Shown here: positions 1 to 11,204 of the stretch, one piece after another
Numbering within the stretch: the first letter of the stretch is position 1
How the letters are laid out: each line of letters begins with the position of its first letter
Source: Henricia sp. BOLD:AAB3569
Taxonomy: Eukaryota; Echinodermata; Asteroidea; Spinulosida; Echinasteridae
DNA length: 64,000 bases
Direction: 5' to 3'
NCBI GenBank assembly: GCA_037783545.1
Contig: JBBELK010000485.1
Location: 744,001 to 808,000 of the forward strand
Notes under the pieces: model-generated
Seen by the model: the letters and a program-made list of their open reading frames with translations, nothing else
The model's database searches: none
Told to the model about the DNA's origin: nothing
Translations under genes and position numbers: made by a program

Positions 1-44
1 CATTTTCAAAACAAAATTTTCTTATGAAAACTTGCACTAATTTC
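1..44 (+). repeat. 44-bp sequence repeated exactly at 22616-22659
   Basis: These 44 bases recur without a mismatch at 22616-22659, just left of the second Harbinger/LTR block. The match probably continues left of the window. It suggests that the duplication unit began upstream and that the second copy lost, or the first copy gained, the ~5 kb that follows here. Confidence 0.85.
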
Positions 45-659
45 TCTCAAAATGCTACCAAAATAGTCCATGGATCATCGTAAAAAACACAAATACCTTA
101 CATTTATTGATACTTACTCTGAATGTAGGAATTTCTCCGTTATTTCTCAGCTAAATATACCGCATCACTCCAAGCAATTGTGGCATCATTCCAGAAGCCT
201 AGACTGGCTTTCAAGTTCTCTCAAATAAACCAAAACCAGTCAATAGAGGGGGCTGCTGCAGTATCTTTTATGATACAAAGGGTACTGCAAGAACAGTTTT
301 ATTATATTTCAATGTATTAAGTTAAAAAGAGAGCGTATCATATATGATACACGCGGCAGTACAGGGTTAACAAACTTTTATACGGCTGGAAATACAAATA
401 ACTCACAAGACCACGTGACTTTTCGGAACCAGAATTTGGTTCCGAAAAGTCACGTGACCTTGAATTTTTCAAAAGTGCTAAAAAACGGCCAAATTTTACG
501 GCGTCTTTTCAGGATATATATCTAATTTACTCTCGAAGGCGCTTCAGAATAATGTATGGGTCTATTTCGTGCCCAAAATAGCCCAACAAAGCAGGTGTGT
601 TCCTTTAACGCGCAGTTAGCAGTTGTACGAACGCGGTACGTGTTGACACCGTGTGTAGG
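45..659. other. no gene seen
   Basis: AT-rich sequence without a supported ORF. It contains the palindromic word ATATGATAC in two places and the hairpin listed separately at 412-456. No RNA gene or transposon end was recognised. Confidence 0.6.
412..456. repeat. perfect hairpin, 20-bp arms
   Basis: Perfect inverted repeat: the arm CACGTGACTTTTCGGAACCA at 412-431 pairs with 437-456 around a 5-nt loop. Each arm ends in a CACGTG E-box word. It may be a tiny fold-back element; no target duplication is evident. Confidence 0.85.
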
Positions 660-825
660 AAAGTGAATGCAAAACATGGCAAAACGACGAGCTAATTTGG
701 GTGATTTTTACCGATTTACACAAAAAAGGTATTTATGAATGGGATTAAAAGTGGGTTTGAATGGTGTTAAACAATCCGCTGATAATGGCCCGCACCTTCG
801 GTTTGGGCCATTATCAGCGTCCAGG
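660..825 (+). repeat. dispersed repeat with internal hairpin
   Basis: The stretch from the AAAGTGAATGCAA word through GGGATTAAAAGTGGGTTTG (741 onward) recurs in altered form at 9537-9722, and its end recurs inverted at 3875-3940. A 15-bp-arm hairpin (778-792 with 805-819) follows. Probably a non-autonomous transposon family. Confidence 0.6.
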
Positions 826-2086
826 GTAGTCTTTCGGAAAGACTGCCTTTTTGCGCGCAATACACGATGTACATAGACTATTCACCATTGGCCGCCAGAG
901 GGCGCACCTGAAATACAGTCGAAAAGACAGTCTTTCATATTCCGTATAAATCGCTCGCAAAATACCGAGCGAATTCCTGGCATACCTTTGTGTGACACGT
1001 TGAAATGCGTGACGTCATCTAATTTCAATAATTCACAACAGCTCTGGTCTGTCTGGTACCCAGAGTACACACTGGACAGGACAGTGCATACAAATGTCGC
1101 TGCTTTTCCAGTCGCGATCGATCGATCGATCAGCAGTCAGCGGGCAAACATGATATGAGGCAAACACGTTGTCCACGGACAAAGCTATCTTGCGCGTTGC
1201 ACTCAGTGGCTCGCCTGTACAGTACGTCCGGGCCTTGCCGCTTGCCGGCCTGCGTTGCTCGTACGGTGGGGTTAGACCCGTGAACGGGTCTACGGTCGGG
1301 TGTGATGATTGGGCGGCCAGTAAAGACGAAGCATTTTCGTTCCAAGTTGGGAATCGAAAAGTTCAAAGGCTATCAAAGACTGGCATTTAGAGATTTTCTT
1401 GGGGCATTTTCTGCTTGGTCACGATTTTATTTCATCGCTTACGCATGGATTGTTTTCTTCTCCTCTATACTATGACATGCTTGTCATATTATTGGCTTCG
1501 GTAAAAAAAAAAAGTGCTAAACAATTTCAGAGAAGTTATCCACTACTATTTTTCACTAAAATGACTTGCAAGCAACTACTAATTTCACTCACTATCACAT
1601 GCTTTGTACACAATGTTTGAAGTAATTGTACATTACAAAAGTAATTGTACATTTTCTAAAGTCAAATATGACCCATTTGATTTTCATTTAGGCCAACAAA
1701 AAATAAGGCAAATTGTTGTGACCCAAGGATCGACCTTTTACGGCCTATTTAAAACAATACTTTTTTTCTGATTCTTCGTGCATGTTTTTGTTTTTACAGC
1801 AAGCAGAATTGCAGAAAATTAATTAGAGCAACTTGCTTGCATAAGCCTCCGAAAATATACTGGAATAACGTTTAATGGAACAAATTTAAATTTGATGTTT
1901 ATTAGTTTACTAAATGTTTAAAATTTCACCATTTTCAGTGCTTTGAGGAGAATGCTTTGAGAAGGCCCATTAATTTTGTGGATATGAAGCTGTTTTTACG
2001 AATTCCAGGGAACAACAGCAAACTACTTTGTAGATAGGACAGAAGCCCTTGAAGGAAATTTGCACAGTTTGGTTAACTAAAAACAA
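826..2086. other. no gene seen
   Basis: Short ORFs only, on both strands, with no recognisable domain. Contains paired GTCTTTCGGAAAGAC-like words near 830 and 930 and a (GATC)n stretch near 1120. The last ~100 bases are a diverged beginning of the tandem array that follows. Confidence 0.5.
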
Positions 2087-3423
2087 AATGGAAATGTTCG
2101 TCAACATTGTCTGATTCATTAGTTTAATATTTGCAGAAATAATTTGAATTTTTAGGTTGAATTCCATATCCGACCACTTATAAACGTCTTTATTCTGTAA
2201 ATGAAAAATAAACAATGCATGTTAGAACAAGTTTGATGATAAAAATGAGAAATAAAATTATGACATGTCTGATTTTAGGCCCCCAACCTGGATTTCCATT
2301 GTTATAAAACCATGTAAAATTTTAGTTTAGTTGTAAAAACCATGGTGTAAAAACTAAGAGAGGAATTTTCATGATTTTTTAATTTTTTCCCACTGCTGTC
2401 CAACATTGTCCAAGGAAATGTTCTTCAACATTGTCTGATTCATTAGTTCAATATTTGACTTCAAGTGCAGAAATAATTTGAATTTGTAGGTTGAATTCCA
2501 TATCCGACCACTATAAACGTCTTTATTTTGTATTAAATGAAAAATAAACAATGTATGTTAGAACAAGTTTGATGATAAAAATGAGAAATAACATTATGAC
2601 ATGTCTGATTTTAGGCCCCCAGCCTGGATTTCCATTGTTATAAAACCATGTAAAATTTTAGTTTAGTTGTAAAAACCATGGTGTAAAAACTAAGAGAGAG
2701 AAATTTTCATGATTTTTAGATTTTTTCCCACTGCTGTCCAACATTGTCCAAGGAAATGTTCGTCAACATTGTCTGATTCATTAGTTCAATATTTGACTTC
2801 AAGTGCAGAAATAATTTGAATTTGTAGGTTGAATTTCATATCCGACCACTATAAACGTCTTTATTTTGTATTAAATGAAAAATAAACAATGTATGTTAGA
2901 ACAAGTTTGATGATAAAAATGAGAAATAAAATTATGACATGTCTGATTTTAGGCCCCCAGCCTGGATTTCCATTGTTATAAAACCATGTAAAATTTTAGT
3001 TTAGTTGTAAAAACCATGGTGTAAAAACTAAGAGAGAGAAATTTTCATGATTTTTAGATTTTTTCCCACTGCTGTCCAACATTGTCCAAGGAAATGTTCG
3101 TCAACATTGTCTGATTCATTAGTTCAATATTTGACTTCAAGTGCAGAAATAATTTGAATTTGTAGGTTGAATTCCATATCCGACCACTATAAACGTCTTT
3201 ATTTTGTATTAAATGAAAAATAAACAATGTATGTTAGAACAAGTTTGATGATAAAAATGAGAAATAAAATTATGACATGTCTGATTTTAGGCCCCCAGCC
3301 TGGATTTCCATTGTTATAAAACCATGTAAAATTTTAGTTTAGTTGTAAAAACCATGGTGTAAAAACTAAGAGAGAAATTTTCATGATTTTTAGATTTTTT
3401 CCCACTGTTGTCCAACATTGTTC
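2087..3423 (+). repeat. tandem array, ~337-bp monomer, about four copies
   Basis: The word CCCACTG(C/T)TGTCCAACATTG recurs at about 2389, 2727, 3065 and 3401, giving spacings of 338, 338 and 336 bp. Between these anchors the sequence is nearly identical, and the first unit is partial and more diverged. Each monomer has AATAAA words but no meaningful ORF. This is a short satellite-like or minisatellite block; the near identity of the inner monomers suggests recent amplification or homogenisation. Confidence 0.92.
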
Positions 3424-3874
3424 AATGTTTTGGCCATGGCATTGGGTCTTAATCTACACGGACAGGCACCCGGCCGGGGACAGGAAGTCACCGGGCTGGG
3501 CTGGGCGCGCACTCGTACCGAGAAATGCCGCTTCTCGGCAGGCAATGCACCACGGTCACTGCACGAAAACGGCCCGATATCATTTTCGCGCGGCACGGTG
3601 AATCACTAGCACTGCACACGTACAAAATGTACACGGCAAGTTACCATCCCACATGACCTAATTATGGAGGCATCGCTTTCTCTTCTACGCAGGCGCCCAT
3701 AATTTTTGACCTTGCTGTTTAATTATTCATGTGCTTCCATTAAGGTTATCGAACTTTTTTCTTACGGAGTAATCAAGACCGAGTTTTCGAGTTCACGTTG
3801 TAAGTGTAGGTACGCCCTCTGGCGGCTAAAATGAACAATGTGGGGATCGCGAACTCGGTCTTGCATCAAGACAA
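3424..3874. other. no gene seen; GC-rich start
   Basis: About 180 bp of higher GC (3440-3620) with overlapping short ORFs on both strands, none recognised. The rest is AT-rich and featureless. Confidence 0.4.
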
Positions 3875-3940
3875 CGTCCAGGGCCCTATCCGATTTTAAA
3901 TGTATGTTTAAGACCACCCAAACCCACTTTTAATCCCTAA
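3875..3940 (-). repeat. dispersed repeat end, inverted copy
   Basis: Reverse complement of the GGGATTAAAAGTGGGTTTGG-type end found at 741 and 9537. With the 741 copy it forms an inverted pair 3.2 kb apart enclosing the tandem array, but I cannot show that the pair is one element. Confidence 0.55.
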
Positions 3941-4606
3941 GTAATGCATGGGAAATTTCATCAGTTTTCATAATCTGTTTCTGGATCCACCAATGACAAG
4001 CTGTGGAACAAAACAAGTGCAACATGTAATATGGATGTGTCTAGTGTAACAGGGTACAGGGTACCACATTTGTTTTGTTTTTTTTGTGCCGAGTGCTCTT
4101 CTTTCAAATTAAAATGAAAAAAAAAATTATCAATTTATTTGGTAAGGTGGCATCAGAACTGATCATTAATGTTAGATTGTTTCGTTCAAAATGTTTCGGA
4201 TACAAATATAACATTATGTGCTAATTGCAGGTGACATTTTTTGGGGGTAGAGGTTGTGTTTACCCTGCCCAGGGCAAAAAGGTAACTTCATTCCATTTTC
4301 AATTGTCTGCAAATGTTCTTGAGTTGTCTTTAACAAAGGGTTCACAAACAGTATCAAACAACAGACAAGCCACTATATGCTCCATGCTTTATTCAGCAGA
4401 AATTATTGTAGTCTTCAGTTTGAATGTATTTACATGTTGCAAATTTTAATATAAATGAGGTAACTTATTAACAAAACAGCAGAAAGTACTTTACGAGAAC
4501 AACTATATGTACACGTAGGCCTAATTTAAATGTCAGCTGTCAGTACAGTATGAGGTGTTTAACAAAAATTAGTGTTAGCCCGGATATTTGGATGAATTGC
4601 TGCTGT
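3941..4606. other. no gene seen
   Basis: AT-rich, short ORFs only, with T and A homopolymers. It ends at the TTA target duplication of the MITE at 4610. Confidence 0.5.
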
Positions 4607-4609
4607 TTA

Positions 4610-5581
4610 TGGCCCGGTCACACATAGACGACGCACGGCCCGCGCACTGAAAATTCAGCAAAAGATGGAAAATAGGTTCAGTGCGTCGTTGTGCGTCCAA
4701 CTTTTGTCAGGATTTGGGAGAGGCTAGCGAGCTGACACCGAATGCATAGCGTGTTGCTGACGCGCTGCGCGTATACTGGGCGCATACAAAGCGCGTACAG
4801 ACCGTATACAATGTCAAAAACTCCAACGAATGCATCACGTGTTGCTAGCGTGTGGGACGAATGGCCAGCGCATGCACCGCGCGCTCAACGCACAGCCCGC
4901 GAACGGCAGCTGTCACGTGACTGTGCCTATATAAAAAGCGTCGGCTCGTAGATCGTATTTCATCTTCTGAGGTGGTTCTTCTAGACACGATCAGTAGGAA
5001 CCTCTGTCATCACCCATGAGGGTCGGAGGAGAAGTGATGAGGAGGTGGTGCGGGACCCGCTCATTTACCCTATGACTACACGCTACGTACACGCTACGTA
5101 CACGCTACGTACACGCCAGGTATACGCTAGGAACACGCAAGATGAACGTTGGGTGCGTTAGAGACCCGTTCAGCACGCTCATATTCGCCGCATGTTCGCT
5201 GGGCATGCGTTTGAAGCACGCTAGGTGTGCGCTAGGTTTGCACTAGGCGTTCGCTAGACCACAGCCGCCGAACTTACAACGAATACACAGCGTGCGCTCC
5301 ACGTATATCTGGCGTTGGTCTAGCGCGCTCTGCGCGTGTCTGGCGTCCTTTTTACGTGTACATTCATGCGTCGAGCTCCGCGCACATTTTTGTGCATGCA
5401 CAACAAATCCCGACGCACACAGCGAATGACGTCGAACGCATAACGTTGGTCCAACGCGCTCGACGAACGAATAACGCATAATAACGCACACCTAGCGAAC
5501 GACAACGCACTGGCAAAAATTGCAACTTTTCAATGCGCGGGCCGTGCGTCCGCCGTGCGTCGTCTATGTGTGACCGGGCCA
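4610..5581. mobile_element. Harbinger-type MITE with TTA target duplication
   Basis: Inverted ends: TGGCCCGGTCACACATAGAC at 4610 is mirrored at 5562-5581, and the similarity continues about 40 bp inward. A TTA direct repeat flanks it (4607-4609 and 5582-5584), the 3-bp TWA duplication typical of PIF/Harbinger elements. The 972-bp interior has no transposase; it is rich in CGC and CGTACG words and holds an 11-bp minisatellite. A truncated copy lies at 22660-23251. Confidence 0.85.
5086..5118 (+). repeat. 11-bp minisatellite, three units
   Basis: Units of ACACGCTACGT in tandem. The duplicate MITE has five units around 22726-22781, so copy number changed after duplication. Confidence 0.8.
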
Positions 5582-5779
5582 TTAGGCAAATGACTTGATT
5601 TTTTATACACGAATCCGTTAACTAAGGACTCCTTCCTAGCAGTGCCATGAAGTGTGCGTTCTGTGTTGTTAAAATTGAATAGTGCAAAACGCGCCTTCTT
5701 TGTGTGCAAGAGCTTCAATTGTGTGTTAGCCTTTACGATTCACAAATATGTGCTAATCGCGGCCGAGGTTGCAAGCAGC

Positions 5780-6305
5780 CATGTAAACCGACATGTGTTC
5801 CATCTACTGCTCCGACTACTTCAGGAAAACCCGACACAGCGAAAAAAGCTGCTTGTGCGGCACGAACTTCAGCAGGTGTTGTTGGGAAATTAATTACTTC
5901 ATTTCGCAGACGACAGTCACACAAAGCAAGACTAACTCGTCTCAAATCACGCGAACAGGTGGCAATGCTGCAGCCATGCAGTTCACCTGCACAGTCCAGT
6001 AGGGATCCAGTTGCGTAGTATCGCAGGGCAATGAAGATTTGCAGACTAGCGTCTATAGAATGATTCCGATGAGTTGGATGGGTTAGATGTGCCCCAATTC
6101 TGTCAATGATGTTTGTGCAGCCGAGCCGAGTAAAACGGTACTTTTTATACATTTCCACATCATCAAATATATCTAGTGGGTTCTTCCAGTCCCTAAATAC
6201 CCTCTCTCTCTGCGAAATGCGCGACGATTTTGCATTAAAAGCAGATGAGGAGCCATAATTAAGAATTTGTTGTTGAACACAGCAGTGACAGCACTTACAA
6301 TACAA
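5780..6305 (-). pseudogene. truncated Harbinger transposase-derived nuclease
   Basis: Reading leftward from an ATG at 6305, about 175 residues resemble HARBI1-type nucleases. A helical N-terminal region with FRDWKNPLDIFDDVEMYKKYRF is followed by an RDLRRVSLAL segment and the first catalytic block VVGAVDGTHV, where D is the first acid of the DDE triad. After that motif similarity stops and the frame ends at 5733, so the second half with the remaining catalytic residues is missing. Family members are usually about 350 residues, so this copy cannot be catalytic. It is divergent from the MADF gene to its right, the usual two-gene arrangement of Harbinger elements. A second copy lies at 23452-23895. 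Confidence 0.8.
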
Positions 6306-6798
6306 AAATTGATGTTTAATTTTCCCGCCAAATAAGCAGTCACATGATATTTAAGATCAATTGCGTTGCTTCTACAATTGATACGGATCAAGCGTGAGAA
6401 TAAGATTGATTGGTAAAGATGATAAGTTTAATATCAATATTAAATTTCTTTATGAAACAGAAGATAAGATTAATTGTAAATTTTATGATTTAAAATTGAT
6501 TGCTTATGAGATAAGACTCATTTCGGGAGGATAAGATTAATTGTAGAGCTTAATGAAACACCCCCCTGCAACGCAGACATATGGAAACGTTTCGTCTGGA
6601 ACACGCGCCAACAACCCAAACACACGCAAAATGATGTCGCAGACAATCGGAAGAGTTGAAATGGATCCAACTTTGCCGATTGTCTGCGTGTTGGTACCGT
6701 CCCCGCGCAAACCATGTTTATGAATGGAAACATGTTTACGTTATGTTGCGTCACGTGTTTTTTTCCCACAATGCAGTGCGCAGAAATGCAAAATCAAA

Positions 6799-7266
6799 AT
6801 GGCGGAAATGGCAGACGTTGATGGTCACGGCGATGAGACGAAAAATGTTTCCAATGAGGTATTGATGGAATGCATCAGAAAATATCGAGCTCTTTACGAC
6901 AAGTCCTGCAAGGACTTCAAGAACCTTAGGGCCAAGCAAAATGCTTGGACAGCAGTAGGAAATGAGATAGGGCTAGGTGTGGCTGAGGCACAGTCTAGAT
7001 ATGGAAATATTCGCACGATTTTTGCGAGGTATGTCAAGGCTCTACGGCAGCTCCCCTCAGGATCGGGCCTCGCTGATGTTCAACTTAAAGAAGAGTTTGA
7101 ATATCTGAGGTGGTTGATCGTGCACATCAAGCACAGAAAGACGGTGTGCAACATGATGAAACCCCACAAGACCGGTAGTCAGGGAGATGCAAGCCTAGCA
7201 ATGGTTGTTGGTCATGTTGGCATGGTTGGTGCCCCGGGCCCGGTGGTGCCTCCAGCCATACTGTAA
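6799..7266 (+). CDS. MADF-domain DNA-binding protein of a Harbinger element, 3' end cut by an LTR
   Basis: The ATG at 6799 sits in a good context (AAAATGGCG), so I prefer it to the longer frame from 6724. The protein of about 155 residues carries a MADF/Myb-SANT-like domain near residues 20-110: a start EVLMECIRKYRALYD, a central NAWTAVGNEIGL, and an R-Y-GNIRTIFARYVK helix. In Harbinger elements such a protein binds the transposon ends and escorts the nuclease. The stop codon lies inside the LTR that begins at 7262, so the natural C-terminus was lost when the retrotransposon inserted. Copy two at 24389-24865 differs by one HVGH repeat near the end. Confidence 0.75.
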   Translation: MAEMADVDGHGDETKNVSNEVLMECIRKYRALYDKSCKDFKNLRAKQNAWTAVGNEIGLGVAEAQSRYGNIRTIFARYVKALRQLPSGSGLADVQLKEEFEYLRWLIVHIKHRKTVCNMMKPHKTGSQGDASLAMVVGHVGMVGAPGPVVPPAIL

Positions 7267-7476
7267 CGGGATTGTATACCAGTCTATTGGACAGTTTACC
7301 AGTCTAACTATAAGGTAATAGTGCATGCTGGGAAGTGACCTTTGACCGTTCTGTTCTAAGATGGCAACCAGTGAATGATCGTGTAATAAATGTTCTTGTA
7401 CTCAATCCGGTAAGATCTTGTCGATCATTGCATAGTTCCTGTCCAGGATGGATCAAAAGTAACCTTGCCCGTTACA
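7262..7476 (+). mobile_element. 5' LTR of a Ty3/gypsy-like retrotransposon
   Basis: A 215-bp unit starting TGTAACGGG and ending CCCGTTACA, a perfect 9-bp terminal inverted repeat with the TG...CA ends of LTRs. An AATAAA word lies near 7386, consistent with a polyadenylation signal. A primer-binding-like stretch follows directly, then Gag. The same unit of identical length is at 24861-25075. No 3' LTR is visible in the window. Confidence 0.88.
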
Positions 7477-7496
7477 AATTGGCGTAGTCGGCAGGA
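7477..7496 (+). other. primer-binding region of the LTR retrotransposon
   Basis: TTGGCGTAGTCGGCAGGATT immediately downstream of the LTR has the TGGCG...GTCGG..GG form common in Ty3/gypsy primer-binding sites. I cannot assign the primer tRNA without a search. Confidence 0.6.
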
Positions 7497-7673
7497 TTCG
7501 TCTAAGGACTTTGTATTTTTGATCAAAGAGCCGGAACAAATTGACGTCAAAACATTCACGCCGAGTCACATGTTTTGGGCTGTTGTTTACACTCGTTTGG
7601 GATATCACAAAAACCCTACAGTGAAATAAGCCATTAACTTGTTAACACCGCTGTGTTTACTATCCACTGAATA

Positions 7674-8782
7674 ATGGATCGAGCAACTTATTTGAGCCGG
7701 TTCACAGCCGAACATATCACCAGACTTTGTGAACTAAACCACATAGATGTAACCGCAGTAAAGACTAAACAAGAGCGAATAGTCTGTCTTTGCGATTTGC
7801 CTACCCTTGTAGAGGAAAACCCACCTCTTCCAGGTTTTGATTTGCTCAAGCTCGTGCAAGAACTTGAGTTCAGTCGCCAACATGAAACCGAAAAGTTATG
7901 CAAGACGCTTGCTAGCGCTGTCCTGGAGTCTGCCAAGACACCCCCTATTGTTAATGTGGGACCCAAGCTACCCGACTTCCACAAGTTAGGGCCAGACGAC
8001 GACATTTCTTGCTACTTAAATACTTTTGAACGTCTAGCCACAGCAGCTGGAAAACCGAAAGAAGAATGGCCACGTTTGTTGGAGCCATACTCAACAGACA
8101 AAGCGCAAAAGGCGTTTCACTCCCTAAATGAAGTTGACAAACAAGACTACGACAAAATCGTGGAAGTAATCCATAGGCGCTACTTTTTAACCCCAGAAGC
8201 GTACCGTCAGAAATTTAAGACGGACACTAAACAATCGGGAGAAACTTTCGAAGAATTCGCTCACCGCCTTGAGTGGAATTTTTACAAGTGGGTGAAACTG
8301 CCACAAGAAAAGTTAAAGGATTTTGATGTGAAACGAGCCTTCGGTCTTGTTTTAACGGACCAGTTCCTATCTGCTGTGGGAGATGAGCAACTTCGTCTCA
8401 AAATACGAGAGAAGACATTTCCAACACTCATGGCAGCTGCTAAAGCTGCTGATGAGATAGTTCTGCAACGTCGAACCAACAACCTCGAAGGATCGCACAA
8501 AACGCCGTTCAGACAAAGCCCCTCGGCATCCATGGCTAACCGAACCGAGGCAAACGAATTCCGATCAAGTAGTACGACGAGTCAATTTAGTGCCACTAAG
8601 CCTAAATCAGATATGACGCCCCATGGTAACCGCGGTCAGTTTGATATAACGCGACGCCGCTCGTACAACTTAGTCTGCTACCGCTGTAAGCAGATGGGCC
8701 ATCGTGAGGCAGACTGCCCAATGCCTCCACCACCTAAGCCGAAATCAGCGATAAATAACGCCGCCGAAGAGAGTCGCCCTAC
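7674..8782 (+). pseudogene. Gag polyprotein, first copy, split by a 12-kb transposon
   Basis: The frame opens at the ATG at 7674 about 200 bp after the LTR. The product resembles Ty3/gypsy Gag: a capsid-like helical region around residues 95-260 (LPDFHKLGPDDDISCYLNTF, SLNEVDKQDYDKI, SGETFEEFAHRLEWNFYKW) and one zinc knuckle CYRCKQMGHREADC near residue 345. It would form virus-like particles in the cytoplasm. Coding sequence is intact until codon 369, where the 12.26-kb element begins; retrotransposon sequence resumes at 21041. The uninterrupted counterpart is at 25273. Confidence 0.9.
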
Positions 8783-8860
8783 TAGGCCATAAGGTGTAAT
8801 AAAAAAGAAAGCTGAAAAATGAGTTTCGTTCCAACCCCCTTGGGTCTACTTTCTGAAGGC
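8783..8860 (+). repeat. left terminal inverted repeat of element 1
   Basis: Starts TAGGCCATAAGGTGT and has GTTTCGTTCCAAC near 8823 and GGGTCT near 8843. Each word has a counterpart in the right end in inverted order; the spacing between words differs, so the repeat is imperfect. Confidence 0.75.
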
Positions 8861-9536
8861 ATAAATATGCAAAGTAATGCATATTTATTGCTATGCTAAA
8901 AGTTCTCCACAAAATTTCCAGTCAAATTTGCATATTGGAAAAAGTTGAAAAAATGGTATTTCTGCACTACATGTCATATTTTTAGGATGTTGTTTAAGAG
9001 TGGTTACGAGTTAATTTTGCGCCCAGTTTAAATGATTTGTAGGACGGCGACGGAATGTAAGTGCTACTGCTGTGGGAAACCACTTTAACTTAATCAAGGC
9101 AACTCGTGAATATTTATGAGCATGTCACGCACGGATTCTGGGATAGTTTTATATGCAAATTGATGGTTAAAGAGGGAAAAAAAGAAAAAAGAAAAGATGT
9201 AAATTATACTCTGACCGCATTAAGACAGAGTAGGCTGATGTACCATCCTTCATAACAGCTGTTGAAGAAGAATGCACCACTCTGCTTGAATAGCCTACAT
9301 GTAAGTACCTGCCTGACGTGTGCTTCTCAGGCTATTTAGAAGACACGTAGATCCAGATGTCAGCTCATAGAAAACAATCCTAGAAGAAATCACTTGTATT
9401 TTGGAAGAAAACAATTTCCTTAACAATGAGTTTCTTGTTCACATCAGTGAAGTTTTGTTTTTATTCAGAGTTTTTGGGAAATGTGGCAACACAATTCTGT
9501 TACATTGTTATGCAATTGCTACTTTTCACCTTTAAT
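8861..9536. other. no gene seen inside element 1
   Basis: AT-rich, with an A/G-rich run near 9175-9197. Only short, unrecognised ORFs. Confidence 0.5.
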
Positions 9537-9722
9537 TAGGGATTAAAAGTGAGTTTGGACGTTTAGCCGTCTTAAACATACGTTTAAAAATGGATAGGGG
9601 CCTGGACGCCGATAATAGCCCCAAGCCGAAGGCCTTTAATCCTATTCATAAATACCTTTTTTTTTGTAAATCGATAAAACTCGCCAAAATTAGCCTGTCG
9701 TTGCATTCACTTTTTTCTTTCA
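9537..9722 (-). repeat. dispersed repeat, copy of the 660-825 family
   Basis: Left part repeats the GGATTAAAAGTGAGTTTGG end in forward orientation. Right part (9640-9722) is the reverse complement of the 660-740 segment (TTTACAAAAAAAAAGGTATTTATGAAT when read leftward, given here only as a location). The family thus has GGATTAAA words at both ends, as expected of a MITE. Confidence 0.55.
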
Positions 9723-10661
9723 TCTTGTTGTTCAAACTGCTGTAGCTGTGCGTGCGCATCAAGTCATTTATTCGATCGCGCGATCCAGGCGTGTTGTGAA
9801 GTCACAGTGCACATTTTGCTTTCGGGAGCGTGCAGTTTCTGTGCGCGTTTGGTTGTTCCATATGCTTACTAGGACGCGGGTAGAAACGAGAGCCAACCGG
9901 TCTTAATCACTGGTTATTATCATTCGTTTAAAACTGGCCCCGTGATGTGCTCTCAGCCAATGAGGATGCGTAAACTGTCTAAGGTATTTATGAATGTGAA
10001 GTTAAACGCTGTTCGGCTGACCACCACAGTAAGACACCCAGCTGAGTAAGACTTCTTTGTCAAGAAACATTTTAGCCAATGGCAAAACGAGTGGCATATC
10101 TGGCATTCTTCGTGCCCTGTGTGCCTTGGGTACTGATATAAATTACGTTACAACAAGAATAGCGGTCTTCAGGGTTTACATCGCTCACAAAATTTAGAAC
10201 TTTATAACTTATCAAGTTGAGGCCATTGGTAGCTCAAGCCTGCCCAGAGATCTTGCCTCAGATGTCTTGGTCTAGCATGAAACGGGACTTGGTATGTCCC
10301 GTTTCAGTGAATCCACATATGAGATACTTCTGCCATCTGAGGCAGTGCCTTGTGTGGGCTCCCAGAGAATAGTAGCAAGCTTGAGACAGCATTCAGATCT
10401 ACGTTCCTCATTTCATCACTGAAGGCTGATGACAACACCTTTTCATATTGAAGACAACTGACCGCGCCTATCCTCTTTGGATCTTGAGGTCTTTATCACT
10501 TGAGTGAATCCAAGCTCCAAAATACTTGATGTCCAGTTCAACCTTGAGAGCTGAGGAAAATCCTTCTCAAGATGTCGTTTCAATGTGTCAGCCCTTAATA
10601 AAGGAAAAAAATACAAGATTGTTGATACAAAATACGAGATTGTTGTGATGCTCCGACGGGA
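9723..10661. other. no gene seen inside element 1
   Basis: No supported ORF. One clean short hairpin occurs near 10277-10304 (GAAACGGGACTTGG, short spacer, then the inverse), set inside a wider CCTCAGATG/CATCTGAGG inverted pair at about 10256-10345. Confidence 0.5.
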
Positions 10662-10735
10662 TGCCCAGATAGCTCAGTTGGTAGAGCGGTTGGCCATGTA
10701 TGCCAAGGATCTGGGTTCGAATCCCAGTCGGGGCA
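10662..10735 (+). tRNA. tRNA-like sequence, probably a tRNA-derived SINE head or tRNA pseudogene
   Basis: A 74-nt cloverleaf can be drawn. The acceptor stem TGCCCAG pairs with CGGGGCA with one mismatch. D arm AGCTCAGTTGGTAGAGC, anticodon stem TTGGC/GCCAA and T arm CTGGGTTCGAATCCCAG (B box GGTTCGAATCC) are all good. The anticodon loop CATGTAT has A instead of the universal U at position 33, and no CCA or T-run terminator follows closely. I therefore favour a relic or SINE head. If functional, the anticodon would read TGT (threonine). Confidence 0.55.
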
Positions 10736-11204
10736 TTGCAATTTTCTCGTGTTTCTAAATTCATCTCGAAAAAAAAAACTACAGTAAGAAATCGGCTACA
10801 CTACAGTTTTGTGCAGAAAAAAATCACAAGTTTATTTAAAGGAGCGTGACCAGATCACATTTTTGACCCACAGGTTGTGAGATTTTTTTTTTGAAATCCG
10901 TATACTTTGAAAGATATTGTTTAAAAAATACCTATGGTAACTCATCTGGTTCAATAAAGCAGTGCACTAAACTACACAAAATTTTTCCATTCGCATCTCC
11001 AAATTTCTTGTTTTCAGTTCATGGAAGTACCGGTGTTTGGGGAGGTATTTTGTATGATTGTTAGGTTAAAACAAAATTCATTTTTTTGAAGACACTACTT
11101 TAATGTTCTCAATTTCGAAATGTGAGCATTGTGGCAAGTGGTATACTGAGGTCACAAGTGCGGAGAAAATGACAAATCCATGTTATTGTTGTCATTTTGT
11201 TATT
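10736..11204. other. no gene seen inside element 1
   Basis: AT-rich with A and T runs. CCACAGGTTGTGAG near 10869 resembles a CACAG..TGTGAG word near 17345, but no further structure is clear. Confidence 0.45.

Noticed and set aside
5243..5582. Overlapping minus-strand ORFs rich in Arg/Cys inside the MITE (repeated at 22913-23252)
   Set aside because: Three frames are open at once because of CG-rich repeated words; no start context, no domain, and the region is a non-autonomous element.
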